DNA of 64,000 nucleotides from Haliclona indistincta (GCA_964017065.1 OZ024786.1:3472369-3536368), one strand, 5' to 3'. Numbered from the stretch's first letter, positions 45,101-58,100 are shown. Made by a program: numbers and translations. The notes: generated by a model from the sequence alone, not told the origin.

Positions 45101-48100
45101 CTGTCTGTGGCCTTCAGAATAGACCCAAATTTGGATATAAGACTATTAGTGACCAGATAAAGACTGTAACGTAGAGATTTTTAAAATAAACACCCTCTGA
45201 GTAGGAAAACCACGAGGTAAGCAGCTCATAATCGCACTTTCAAGCACAATACACGAAAAATCTCTACGTTACTGCCTTCGCCTTGTTGAAGTACGTATAT
45301 ATCCAAAATCTGAAGTTCTACTGCCTGAGTGAACGAAAGTTTTATTAGCCTAAGCGTTGTATCTAGCCGCGCCCGTCACGTTTCCGTCTGGCACTTTCAG
45401 CGCTCATAGTTTGCAATGTGTACAGCCTTCGCCAGTCTTGTAGCATAGGTCTTTGGTTTCTTGGAATATCAGCAGTAGTTTCTGAGATACAGTCCCCTAG
45501 CAACCAGCCAAAAATACATGCGTGGGCGTGACACTGCACCCTTAAGCCGTAAATGATTCTAAAATAATTTCCTGGCGGCCATTTTGTTTTTTTTAAATGT
45601 TGTGAAATTTGCATTGAAGCCATAGAAATACCGGCATCATGACGTTTAGCGCAGGGGCTCGCCGAAAACCAATGGATTTTTTACGGTTATTTGTATTCTT
45701 AAAATAATTTAGCTTAATTTCGAAATATTTTAACACTTTTTGATAAAGTTGTGGTGTCTAAAATATGTATGTCGCCAAAATGGTGACAAATAGGGGTTGA
45801 AGGGTTAAGCTATATGCCAAGGTGTTGCCGAGGCATCTAATTAAATTAATAAATTATTGCTAAGGGTATATTCGGTAACTCAAGATAGGTAAAGTTTATC
45901 TGGTTTGTACTGCAATGCATTGGTGTCGACGCTTGCACATTCTGTACCTCATGCGCAGCAATCTCAATGCCAATGACTACCTAGCTAGGGTCTGTCTGTG
46001 CTGAGTCAGGCATCGTTCTGTGGTATTATGTGTCTACATTGTGTAATCAAACTGGTTGTTGCTGTTTGAGGGTGTTGCATGCCTGTGTGCGATCCAAAAA
46101 TTGCTCACTTGAAGGCGTTGCAAGAGTAAAGCTAGCCAGCAATCTTAATCTATTTTGTTATCCAAACCGTGCAGCATCATTTGCTCAAGGCATTGTGAGC
46201 TCATTAGTGAGCTGAGTGTTGGATTGCTGTCTGAAGGCACCAATTGCATCGTTCCCTATATACTAGCCATCGTTTGTTGACAAGAACTTGATTTTTCCTG
46301 GCTAGAATTGAACATAAATACTGAAACTTTGCACATCTCTTACTGAATGATTATTTTTTGATCGTACTGTAAGTGCACCGTATTATTTCATCACACCGTA
46401 TTCTCATGCCATATTCTATGATCAGTATACCTCATTGTGCATACATGCACCAAGAACACTACTCAAGTTGACAACTCGATTTTATCTGCTTCTAAGAAGA
46501 GATAGGGCTATACGGTTGCAATACTATAATACCAAATGCACTGTGATACAAAATTAATGTAAAATTTTTATAACTAAATTGCATTGACTCAGCACAGTGC
46601 ATAGAAACATTTTCAACCACGTATTTAACCAGGTTTTGTTATAACTCCATGCAGCATCGATCAGTAATGGACCCATCAGATTATGGCGTAATGGTAATTC
46701 ATCACTCTCATACACTTCTGGACGAGTACAACTTGTGTACAACAGACAGTGGGGCAACATTTGTGGTAACTCGAACTTTGGTTCATCTGAGGCTACTGTG
46801 ATCTGTCATCAGCTGGGATACACTGGTGCTAGTAGCTACAGCAGAACAAGTACTGACTCGTAAGTGACAGTTTATGATCAATCAATAGTTTGTTGATTTA
46901 TTACTGAATGAGCATGTGACTGAATGACCACTCAAGCTGCCTTATATGCTGGATGCATTGTGTATGCTGTAAGATACGAAAGTCGAAATTAAATGAAAGT
47001 TATTTATCTTTATTTAATTTGCCTCTAAACTATACTCGCGTGCCCTGCAATTACATCCACTTAAAAGCAGGTTAAAATGACTGAAAAATTAATACATTCC
47101 AAACAATAAGTTAACGTTATCGTTGGTGAAATTTTAACAAAGACTTGACTTACAGTAGACCTCAAAATAAACTTCCCGTTTTGTCTTTTTATTATGATTA
47201 GTAAAACGATTGCTTTTGTGTGTTTTAAAAATAGTCTAGTTTGAACGATTGACGTCTGTATGTACTAACAAAATTCTGCGTACGTGATCAGCTCGTGTAC
47301 GTGTAAAAGATGTGAGGATTAGAGCCTAGAGCATGGCACGCTTCCTGTACTTAGACGCTGTCTTTCTTGCACGAGTCGCCTTCATGAGCGGTGACAGAAA
47401 CTTTGAATAAGCTAGCAGCCGCAGCTAGCTAATTTGTGCGCGATGTATTTGTAGTACGCGAACGCTCACAAACATATTTTGCGTGTAAAAGATCGATCCC
47501 ACGATAGTGCGCAATCACGACAGTTCGTCTGTACGTTTCTTGTAGTTTTTTAACAAATGAATGCAAAAACGCAGACAAAACGGGAAGTTTATTTTGAGGC
47601 CTACTATGACTCTATCACATCTATACAGGTTTGGTACTGATACTAGTCCCACAGTAATTGACCATGTGAATTGCAGACTTTCATTGTATCTTGTCATTCT
47701 ACAATGCTATTTCTCTACCATCATTTCTTCATCATGTACTAATGATTTTGATGTATCAGTTTATTGCTGTAAGTTAAGTTTTGTTTACAATTGTCGAACA
47801 CTTGTACAAAATTGACTAGTTAAAAGTAGATATATCAGAACCCTGACCACAAGTCATGTGTGTGTTTGAAGCATTATTATAAGAACTCAACCATCTGATC
47901 TTCATTGATGACAGTTGATGAAGAGATACTATTACCCCTTTCACACTGCATGTTAGAATTGGGCCGAACTGAACTGTGCCACATGTTGGAAGCGGCCCAC
48001 CTAGGCCGGTCGGGGTGCCATCATGGTGCAGTTCAGTTCAGTTGTAGCACAGTTCGGTTGCGTTCATACTGTCAGAGATTTGTAATCAGGTCGACCCGGT

Positions 48101-51100
48101 TCGGTTCTTAAGCATAATAGCGCGAATGTGATATTAGTGTGTTTCAAGCACTCTCACTGATTTGATCTGACATGTGTGTTGACCATGAGCAGAGTGTATT
48201 TCATAGTCATTTCTCTGTAACACATACTCTATCCTCTATGCAGACACTACTAGAATATGGCAAGATCCTTACACTCTTCAAGTTCGTATTAATAGAGGGG
48301 AAACTGTTAACCAGGGTCTGGTGGAAGTGTTCTGTAACGGACAGTGGGGTACTGTGTGTGATGATGGGTTTGGTCAAACTGAAGCTGACACTATTTGCAG
48401 ACAACTGGGATACTACAGTGCAAACAGATATGATCATCTCGCATTGTGAGTTAAATCACTATTCTAGTATCAAAATGATCCTTGTGGCCTGCATTTAATA
48501 GCAGTGCATATTATCGATAACTGCAATTATCAATTAAAATTATAAAAAACATTGAGGGACAATAAAAGCATAGGTGTAGAGAAAAATTTAAAAATTTTCT
48601 ACCCAGCACACAATAAAACTAAATCACTGCATTGTTGTACTGCAAACACTCGTTATCGTCTTGAGTTTATGAACCCTGTATGCTGCAGCATGACATATAC
48701 GGGAGTGTTCTCACTCGGGCTCACAATGATGAGCATTTGTTCAGTCAGTATCATTGTCAATGGGCTGCATGCACTCACTACCGTAATGTTCTAATTGGCA
48801 ATGCAGCCAGTTATCATTTAGGCGGCGAATACGAAGACTTTAGTATCCGTTTTGTACTTATACTTATACTTGCAATTACACCAAAACGATGAAAACGCAT
48901 AGGGTAAACAGAGAATTATGAAAACGGAGACCAAAGTGGAGACCTCGAAAAACGGAGATTTGAAAAATGCTCGTGCAAACAGCAAAAACGATTTCAAAAT
49001 TTTTGTATGAGCGTACCTCAGCCTTTATACTTGCAAAGAAAGCCTATAGGAAGAGTCCTCAAGCAACATCTATCAACAAAGAGTTTCTTCTTTCACTTTG
49101 GTTTTTGCTTACAAGCGAATAACAGCAAGCTCGCCTGAAAACGTAACACCCACATTCTATTAACTTCTGCTGGAAAAAAGTTTGAACAGCTAAAACGCTG
49201 CGGCGGAATACACATACATTTCCCCGGTTTTTTTTGGCTGATTGTCTACATGTAAACACCGCCTTATACAGTAGGGATTACATTTTGTTGTTGTTTTAAG
49301 ATAATTACAGCACTGTTCTATGATAGAGAATAATGAGTTTTACTAAAAGAAATACTGGGCAGAGGAGCTGAGGACAGCATGCATGTAACTTGCCAAGAGC
49401 AGTTCTAGTAACTCTGTATAACAAAAACAGCGTGATACAGTACTACCAGAGCAGCTCTTGGCAACCACCAGACCAGAATGACAACTAACGTAAAGTTTAT
49501 TATTGTACGTACATACAATTTAGTGACAGACCCAAATGCCTAACCCGCAGGCGCCCAGGGCAATAACGTAGTACATGTTAGTTGTATTACAGTCACAAGG
49601 AGGTTTACATACATGTATTATTTTTCTGCAGATTTGGCAGTAGTTTTATGCCGATAGTCTTGCATGATGTTGTCTGTAGTTCTCGAAGAACATGTATTGG
49701 GTATTGTCAAGAGTGTCGACGTCAATCATCACACAACTGTGGTCATTCTGAAGATGTCACTATTGAATGCTGTGAGTATTTTTAACATAATTATGTACTA
49801 AATAATCTTTGACCAAGTCCACAGCAGTAACCACAAATTGATTATTCAAATGAATGTAGCTACCTTTAAGGCTGGTTTATGTTATGATACAATACCCTGA
49901 ATCATTTACACTGTGTCACTGCTAGGCTTGCGCCGATTATGCTTTTAAAATTGCCTATTATGCTTTTTAGCAATGCTTTAATTTTCTCCCTATTATGCTT
50001 CAATTTTTTCCTATTATGCTACGTAATGCCAGGTGTCTAATTGATTATAATAACACAGTTCAGACGCTGTGGGCGCTCTCGGCCTGTCTAGTATCGATAC
50101 CGAAGTGCTGGAAGTGCCCGTTCCTTCATTCACCTAAACTGCCACTTCACCGTCGGCCAGGTAGCCAAGTTCGTCATCATCGCTAATGTCTGGAGAGTCT
50201 ACTAGATCATTTATCTATGACTAGATCAACACTCGTGCTCGAGCTTGCCGCCATTTTAGCACAGGCCTGCCACCACACCCATTGAATGACGTCATTTACA
50301 GGAAATTGTACCTATTATGCTAGCATTATGCTCAATGCTTTATCATGCCGAAAATGCCAAAAATTATGCTAGCATAATCGGCTCAAGCCTAGTCACTGCA
50401 ATGAATTGTACAGAACTATGTTCCTTTCTGCATCACATTGCATTGCAATAAATTTGAATTGGCAATCAGAAGGTACAAGCAACTGTGTCACATTGAAAGC
50501 CTACCTTTATTGCAGCCATGACTTCAACAGTGCTCAGGCACTAGCTAGTCAGGGTTTCATATAATACCCTGGGAAAGTGGGATTGCCCATCCCCTATAGC
50601 TCTAGTGACGTCATTCAAGAAATATTGTATTTTCGTTGCTTTGTTGTCCAAAATACCCCTGAAAGCCTCAAGATCACTTTCAGAGGGCTTAAAATGTCAA
50701 AAAATATATTATACTTCAGAGCCCTTTAAAAGTTGATCAACCTTTATAACACAAGGCTTTTAAAACTTCTGTATGAAACCGGGCCTGCTATAGTTTTATC
50801 ATAATATTATGTGACAGAAGTGTGTGTGCTAAACCAGTAGCATGCGCATACAAAGCGCACTGTGAAGGTAGTAATTTTATGATGACCTTTTATGCTGAAT
50901 TACATGCTGGAAAGATAGGTCTTGTTTTATTACAGCAATTTAGTGCTTTTACCAATCACGGGTAGTCTTTGTGTATTGCTGTTAATAGCCTAATTACAGC
51001 CAGTTCTCCTGGCTTGATACGGATGAGCGCATGCAGTCAAATCTCCCACATGAGTTTTATTAATGTATAAGTGTTTTAAGTGTTAAATTGACATACTATG

Positions 51101-52147
51101 ATTTAAACTAACTATGTTTTCTCATTTCCCATGCAGATTCTCCTTCACACTATACTGGTACAAACATAGGAACTTGTGACGGTGTTTTTGGTATGATAAA
51201 TACATTATTATGCAGACATTTTTTATAAATATTTTCAATTTGTATTTTACATGCTATTTTAAATGATGCTTTTCAAGAGTGCCTTTTTGCTTCAATGGTC
51301 CATTGTAGAACATAGCCAGATGTGAATACATTTTTCTACATAGCATTGAAGGTATCAAAGAAATTTCCTACATCCAAAAAATTGTTGTTGAGATCAATGA
51401 ACTTAAGGGTGTTCGACCTGTATTAATTAAAGGTATACTATTTAGCCCTTTTTTCTTTCTTATAGTCATTTGAAAATTGCCAAAAGTCATTATTGCAGCT
51501 TGTTGACACGTGAAACACCTTCGCTAATCTATAGCATAGAGTGCATGACTATACACACAAGAAAATTATTCTGAAATCTCAATTACATAATTCATTATTT
51601 TTCTTTAGAACCTGGGTCATCGACTTCGTCATCCAACGTCAACATCGTTGGAGCTATTATTGGTGGGACTATTGGAGGAATTGTCTTATTGATTGCATTC
51701 ATAGTAATCTTGAGGTGCATTAAGCAACACAACCGTACACCTACTAGAAGGTATCGTTCAACTGCTCGACAAGCAGATGTTGGTCTTCCACTGACCACTA
51801 CTTCATCGGTACCAACACAGCCTCAGCAACCACCTACTGCTTTTAATATGGTGCCACGACCAGAAGCAGCTGGGGCTACATTTACCCACAACAACAATCA
51901 ACCAGCGGATACTGCAGCTACATTCACCCACAATCAATCAACTGATACCAGCATCACTGCAGCTCCTCCTCCTGCTTATGGTATTGCTGATAACTATGCT
52001 ACCTATAATGAAGGACAATCAGATCTTCCACCACCATCATACAGTGAAACACGTCCATCTCTTTCTCTACCTCCATCTGCTCCACCACTTTATCCTGCAC
52101 AATCACCAGCATTTGTATATCCTCCTTCCTACCCACCACAAGCATAG
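38557..52147 (+). CDS. Gene C: four-SRCR transmembrane receptor with PPxY tail
   Basis: Exons: 38557-38626, 38698-38899, 41996-42135, 42626-42827, 44250-44386, 44476-44526, 46655-46859, 47629-47768, 48244-48445, 49632-49771, 51137-51190, 51609-52147; total 2082 nt, 693 codons, all phases consistent. Same architecture as gene B, and the best preserved of the set: no exon is interrupted. Signal peptide ([16 protein letters not shown]), SRCR1-4, two linkers, transmembrane helix with Gly zipper, and a tail with the same four PPxY motifs. The linker after SRCR2 is shorter (51 nt) than in A, B and D and lacks the Pro run. Expected at the plasma membrane. Ligand unknown. Confidence 0.88.
39006..39357. 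mobile_element. MITE with ATGAAGT duplication (single unit)
   Basis: 352 bp; ends TAGCCTAGTA... / ...TACTAGGCT, flanked by ATGAAGT (38999-39005, 39358-39364). Simple form of the doubled element in gene B. Since both genes share the position, it entered before B and C separated. Confidence 0.72.
39368..40455. mobile_element. Unclassified insertion in gene C intron
   Basis: Gene B reads straight from gaagtaag to tatactctg at this point; gene C has ~1.09 kb extra. The ends are loosely inverted (CATTGCCAG and CTGGTAATG). No open frame of note. Superfamily not recognised. Confidence 0.45.
42626..44386 (+). CDS. Gene C exons 42626-42827 and 44250-44386: SRCR2
   Basis: [44 protein letters not shown], then [20 protein letters not shown] and ITITC. 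Type 2 module. The intron has gained a minisatellite-bearing segment (about 43080-44040). Confidence 0.88.
43560..43900 (-). repeat. Minisatellite, ~57-66-nt units
   Basis: Five to six tandem units of GATAGCTGCCACTAGCCTGT-type sequence separated by variable GCT runs. Read on the minus strand, a 162-codon open frame (44003-43515) translates the units to [23 protein letters not shown] repeats. Unit length changes in multiples of three because of the GCT runs, which keeps the frame open without needing selection. Confidence 0.85.
44476..44526 (+). CDS. Gene C linker exon (short form)
   Basis: 51 nt, phase 1-1, [17 protein letters not shown]. Lacks the proline run of its counterparts. Confidence 0.72.
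44656..45804. mobile_element. TTAA-flanked element, longer copy
   Basis: TTAA (44652-44655) + CCCTCGTTAATATC ... TTGAAGGG + TTAA (45805-45808). The CCCT/AGGG ends next to TTAA resemble piggyBac-type termini. Gene B shows the empty site. No intact transposase; chance open frames only. Confidence 0.7.
46655..47768 (+). CDS. Gene C exons 46655-46859 and 47629-47768: SRCR3
   Basis: [47 protein letters not shown], then [21 protein letters not shown] and DVSVYC. Type 3 module. A TA-flanked MITE ends 25 nt before the second acceptor. Confidence 0.87.
47158..47601. mobile_element. TA-flanked (mariner-like) MITE
   Basis: CTCAAAATAAACTTCCCGTT at the left (from 47161) is mirrored by AACGGGAAGTTTATTTTGAG at the right. 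TA lies outside each end (47156-47157, 47602-47603). Non-coding. Its end is 25-27 nt upstream of the exon at 47629, so it must have replaced or displaced the branch-point region; gene B lacks it. Confidence 0.78.
48244..49771 (+). CDS. Gene C exons 48244-48445 and 49632-49771: SRCR4
   Basis: [53 protein letters not shown], then [31 protein letters not shown]. Donor after the second exon is intact GTGAGT, the ancestral form of the gene B site now occupied by a retrotransposon. Confidence 0.88.
49923..50391. mobile_element. hAT-like MITE with TAGGCTTG termini
   Basis: Starts TAGGCTTGCGCCGATTATGC and ends with the near-inverse ATAATCGGCTCAAGCCTA. The 8-bp duplication GTCACTGC is at 49915-49922 and 50392-50399; gene B has one copy (gtcgctgcaatg, about 33002). 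The two ends hold repeated TATTATGCT motifs, possibly transposase-binding. Confidence 0.78.
51137..52147 (+). CDS. Gene C linker, transmembrane and PPxY-tail exons
   Basis: Linker 51137-51190, then exon 51609-52147 with stalk, Gly-zipper helix ([20 protein letters not shown]), an Arg-richer stop-transfer segment than gene B, and a tail nearly the same as in gene B. The four PPxY motifs (PPAY, PPSY, PPLY, PPSY) are all kept. Confidence 0.87.
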
Positions 52148-53522
52148 TGTGTCACTGAGTCATGATTTATAAGTATAACACGTTAATCTCTAATCATCAT
52201 GAAATAATTATTAGTGTATAAAAAATTAAGGCCAAATTTAATCGATCTATATTATAATTGCAAGGCACATACAATTTTCAACACTATAAATTAATGTAAA
52301 CAACTCGACGATAACCTCAAAATGTAATGGAAATGACCATCATTATATGACTAGGTCTCGAGTTGAACTTGAAGAGAGACAAGACATCAGTGGATGTGGG
52401 CGGAGTCAATGATCAACGGTGACAAGAGGGTTAATTAATAGAGTCGCTCTAACGGTACAAAAACCATATGTTTTCAAGGATTACTCTATTCTGGTAGTAT
52501 TTGATGCTTATCTAACAAGTATGTGCTCTACCCCAGATGTACACCCATGGGATGATGCAGGTTTGGTAGTGATTCGTTCACTCAGAACAGCGTTAGGCTT
52601 ACCGAAAGAAGAAAGATTAACAATTCGCGTGGGTGGTGATTTCAGTTTAACACCTTAGAAACGTCTGCCAGCTTCGCCAAAGGTATTTCCATGCTCAGAA
52701 CAATCGTCTGATCAATTCTATATGTCTGGAATCTCGAGAAATGCTAAAACAGCGAAGATCTGTAACGGCTCCTTGAGAGTCGCCATCTTGATTTTCGTCG
52801 TCAAGCAAGCAGCCCCGGCGACTTTCATAGACGTCCTACAAGCGCTAGCACTTCAGATTTTCTCAGAGATAGTTAAAATGCAGTAGAAATGTATAACAAT
52901 AGAGATATGTGTAAAGACTCATTTACACACATAAGTAGCCGCCGTCCGTTATCGAGGTCATCCCTACATTTCATTGCCGATTGGCAATGATAATAATTTT
53001 ATTGTTTGTAAACTTTTTGACGTTTCTTTTCTTCCCTTTATTCTCTATCACAATTGCTATAAACATCAACTAAAAATACACCATAAGGTGGGGAATTCTT
53101 AAGCTGCATCATCTCCTTAACTGGCCAAATTCAATAACATTGTTATTACTCCAACTACCGGTATTATCAGTCTCATTACATGTAATTGATGAAAGCAAAG
53201 TGTGCATTCAGATTTCCTACATCATGCATTATACAGTACAACATGAATTACAAAATAAATTCTAAATAACTTAACGGTGTGTAATACTGACCAATCAAGG
53301 TATCAACAACAAATGACGGACATGACACACTGTCAGTGGATTCAGTACTTACAGTATTCTATTATTATTATTAATTTTCATGAAAAATACATACTTGATC
53401 ATGCTTAACAACAGAAGTTTATGATGAGGGCAAAATTTATTAAAATTTTATGGGTTTTGTAATAGATCTGTCTCCTCCCACATCAGTACTCGCGCAAGAG
53501 TCGCTAGCTTGTCAAGGTCAAA
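52148..53522 (+). other. Spacer between genes C and D
   Basis: Mostly matches the B-C spacer but without the hairpin element. An insertion at about 52330-52745 carries a 79-codon frame (VVFDAYLTSMCSTPDVH; GLPKEERLTIRVGGDF) that lacks an upstream ATG and is not recognised. The 5' flank of gene D lacks the B/C-type block. Confidence 0.55.
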
Positions 53523-55178
53523 ATGGGGACCACGTCTCTCAACTGCTGGTCAAGACGATTCACCACACTGATCGCTTTCCTTGCCTTTTTAACCGTAGTA
53601 AAAGGTACCGTGCGGTGCATAACTAGAACACTATGCCATGACGTCAGTCTAGCATTGATCGTTGCACGTTATGATCATACTTGTTGTTATTCAGGTCAGA
53701 GCAACGGTCCCGTTCGATTGTGGCGCAATGGCCTTTCCTCATCTGCATACACTTTTGGACGAGTGCAGGTATTCTTCAACAGTCAGTGGGGAAACATCTG
53801 TGATGATGCTAGCTTTCGACTAACAGAAGCTACAGTGATCTGTCATCAGCTGGGATACACTGGTGCTATTAGCTTCAGCAGAGCAAGTACTGACTCGTAA
53901 GTGACCTTAAAAGTAAATTTGGCTTGATGAAAACATTGTTTACTAGTAAAAGAGGCAGATGTTATAATTATGATGTATAATAAATTATCATAATAGTACG
54001 TACATACCATTTATTATACTCTGTACTACATTATATTCAAACACTGTTATAATTATTGTGTCATGTGCATGGGGAAATCATTATCATAGTTGCAATTGAC
54101 ATCTAGGTTCCTCACTAGCATTATACTGGGTGTATTGTAAAGGTGCAAAGTGACTGAATAATTGTTTTGATAGCAAATCTAATTAACAAACAGTGCTATA
54201 ATGATAATTTAGCTGCTTTGAAATAAAAAGCACTAAACATATACATGTCATCTTTATGCATGTTCCTCCCATTGTAATGGTTGTTACACATGTACCTTGT
54301 CCATCTACAGAATAAGGAATTGAAACAATACAAAAATAATAATGAATTATTTGTGTAAGCACATCGTCAAAAGGAACTGAATTTTATCATAATGTGTACC
54401 TAACAAAGTAAAATTATCTGAACCGCAAAATTAATATTATGAATTGTAAAAGAATATGATTTTGAATTGCAAAGTTAATTTTAAATTCATGTGTCTACAT
54501 AGTAGTAGTATATGTATTTTGTGTTAGCACTGGAACCTGCAGAACTTAGCCCTCAAGGTACCCATGCTGACAGTGTGTTACTACTAGATTTGTATTGTCA
54601 CTCTTTCGATTTCTTGAGAAAGTGGTGGGCAAACCTTTAGTTTTTGTGTGTACATGCTATGTGATTATCTAAGTCAACTTGTATTGTATCTCAATCAGCA
54701 AGTGAACATGTAGTGTTATTGTGTAATATGTATAGTGTTATTGTGTACGTAATGTGTAACTGTCTACTTTATTATGTAGTTATGCTCTACAGCTTGTAAT
54801 TCCCTAGCTACCTACAATGCTGCCTGCAGTAACTCTTGTTACTATACATTTAGTGTGTAGACAGTGCTGTATTATGATTGTAGTGACGTATACATTAATT
54901 TTGTGACGTTTGATTACTATTACCACGTAAGAAACCAAAATCAACCCCTTCACGTTATGCACTTGGGATGTCTAAAACATTGGTTTCCATGGCGATCTAA
55001 ATTCTCGAATCCATCGTCTAACCTGTATGTATTTTTAGGTATGGAACAGACACTAGTCCCACAGTACTCAGCAGTGTCAGCTGCTTCACATCATACTATC
55101 TGGTGATCCTTCAGTGCAGTTATGTCTCCACTCCTCCTTCATCATGTACTAATAGTGATGATGTATCAGTCAATTGCT
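53523..55178 (+). CDS. Gene D signal peptide exon and SRCR1
   Basis: Leader exon 53523-53604 differs from B and C in its first half but keeps the hydrophobic core and phase. SRCR1 exons 53695-53896 and 55039-55178: [43 protein letters not shown], then [25 protein letters not shown]. All six cysteines are kept. Confidence 0.86.
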
Positions 55179-58100
55179 GTGAGTCACTGAAGCATGCACA
55201 AGACAGTTTAGAATGACATACTAATTGCTAGTAAGGATATACCAAGTTTATTAGTTATGCCATGCCTACTCAAAATATATAGTTACACCTTGTCCACCCA
55301 TGGTGTATCATGAATACAAGAAGAACTAACATTAATCCCATGAGGGATTAATGGTTATTGCTGAGTGCATCGATGATGCACCACACAGTAGGCATGGTGC
55401 ACAGTATCGTTGAAGCGAGGTGGGAAGGCGAATCGTTGTCCATTTTTTAGTCGAGTTATGAAATAATGTTGAGTTATGAAAGAACGTTGAGTTATGGAAG
55501 AACCTTTTGCAATCCCGGGCCTTGCAATTGCTGCCCTCGTCGCCCTTGCATACAATGCTTCAGTATGGGCCTCGCTGTATGCATTGCTAAGCATGACATA
55601 TTATATATAATATACACAAACATACAATTTCGACATAGTACTTCGCGATTACATGCCTCGCACTAAAGCGCTCGGCAATTATTGTAGTCAATTAGTCTTT
55701 TATCACAATCATCATTGCTCTGGACAGACATTAGTCTATTACTCTATATTACTATATCTATTACTCTATATCTATTACTCTATATTAAACTGAGGCCTTG
55801 ATTGATAACTCAGTTATACTAGCTAAAGCTTGCATGCCGAACAAGCAAACTGATTGTTCTTGCTTGCTGCATACTGCCTTCTCCGGTGCTAGCATCAACA
55901 TCTATACTAGCAGTGCTTCCTGTTTTACGTCACGATTTAGCAATCATCAATTCATGGTTTGAATGCTTATCCGCTCAACAACAGACAATCCATGGATTGC
56001 CGCAATCCACGCAACACTCATTCAGTTTGTAAGGCGTTATGAATTTTGTAGTTTTTTCAGCTTTTCTATTGTTTTTAATAGCGTGCTGTATGCAAACAAG
56101 GTGAAAGGTGGATTCCAAGGATAAGGATAAGAAAATTAAAAAGATTTCTATCGAAATCAAAAGGATGTAGGGTTGTGAAATCTACCACTGGTCCATAATG
56201 TAAACTAACAAGGAACAAGCATGGAATGGTAACACGATTGACTTGCTAACAGACCATAGATCCCTACATCAGTGGCTGCTGTGGTTGGCTATAGCTAGTT
56301 CAGCTAGTTGCTGTCGACTGACACCTAACGTGCATTCAGCTTGTGACAAATATTGATCTTATGTACAGCCACAGATGTAGGGATCTATGGTCTGTTAGCA
56401 AGTCAATCGTGTTACCATTCTATGCTTGTTCCTTGTTAGTTTACATTATGGACCAGTGGTAGATTTCACAACCCTACATCTTTTTGATTTCGATAGAAAT
56501 CTTTTTAATTTTCTTGTTTGTGTCCTTTTTTCTTTTTCAGTGAAGTGCAGTTCAATATCATGCACGTACTGAGCTGTCTTTGCTTCCACCATTGGTTTAG
56601 TGTTCCTGTTGCTGATGGCTTTTCTTTATTATTAAGAATTTTAAATTTGTAGCTAAAAATACTCGTTATATCAGCTCGCCTACGCATGCATGCATGCAGT
56701 GGATACGAGCCCCGCCCACACTTGCTTGTAGACCTGTATTGCGGTTGAAATTATCTGGCAAGCGCAGAATGGTGATCCTATACGAGCTTACTGTTCTTCG
56801 AAGACTCCAGACAAACTATGTGTTCTCCGTGATCCATACGGCGTGGCAATACTCAAGCTAGTGCCTGGTCACGTGCGCTAACCACTGCTTGGTCACGTGG
56901 GTATTGCGCAATCACAATAATGGTGTCTAACACTTAGCTGACAATGGATCACGATCGAGAAATCGCTGAATTTATATCGCCGTTTCGCTAGAAACAAAAT
57001 TCGAAAGGCACCTGCCAGGAGAATTTCACGACTGTTCATGGGTGTTTTGGTCTCGGCATTGCTCGCGTAAAGGCGCTAGACGCGCTGAAGAAAGAAGAAA
57101 GATGAAAACGAAGATGACGAAACTCGATTTTCACCGTTTCTAGGTTCGTCACTTTAGGAACAATTTAGAGCGATCTTCTTGCTACTGTAAGATGGGGCAA
57201 CGTCAGGGAGCAGATTTATAATTAGGTGTCTTTTGACGTATAAAATTCGTCACCAGGCGAAATATCAGCGTTTGAACGCTAATACATTGTATGTAGCCGC
57301 CATCTTGTTTTCTCGTTCAACCCTACATAGGGAGGCACTACCGTGCCTCCCTAATAAGGCAAACAAGGATAATAAGGCTGCTAAGTGTAACTTAGTAGCA
57401 AATGTTCATAGTTCTGTTTTTTGCCTGATAATAAACGCACAAGGGTTAACACATTGCTGTAGTCTGAAGAAGAATTCATTGCAGCGTTTTGGTTTGAGTT
57501 GCTCAATGTCTTTCGTAACATAATGCCTTAAGCAATACTCCAATACTCATAAAGCAATACATAATAAACCAATACTCACAAGAAAATAAAAAGATTTCTA
57601 ACGAAATCAAAAGGATGTAGGGATAACGAAATCTGCTACTGGTCCACAATGTAAACCAACAAGGAGCAAGCATGGAATGGTAACACGATTGACTTGCTAA
57701 CAGACCATAGATCCCTACATCAGTGGCTGTACATAACATTTTGACTATACTATGATTATTTTGTCACAAGCTAAATCAATTCAATGCATGTCAGGTTCGT
57801 CTTACTGGAGGATCCACTGTCAACCAGGGTCTGGTGGAGATCTACTGTAATGGACAGTGGGGTACTGTGTGCGATGATAGGTTTGGTCAAACAGATGCTG
57901 ACACTATTTGCAGACAACTGGGATATGACAGAGCTTACCGGTATGATCATCTCACAAAGTGAGTTTTACAGCATTGTTGACTTCAAAAAATTAATATTTT
58001 ACAACTTTCTCAGTAGTCTGTAAAGGTTTCAAAGTAGTGAAAGAGCCTCAAAGTTGCATTTTCACACCTCTTGAATATTTATTAGGCAACTGCCTTTCCT

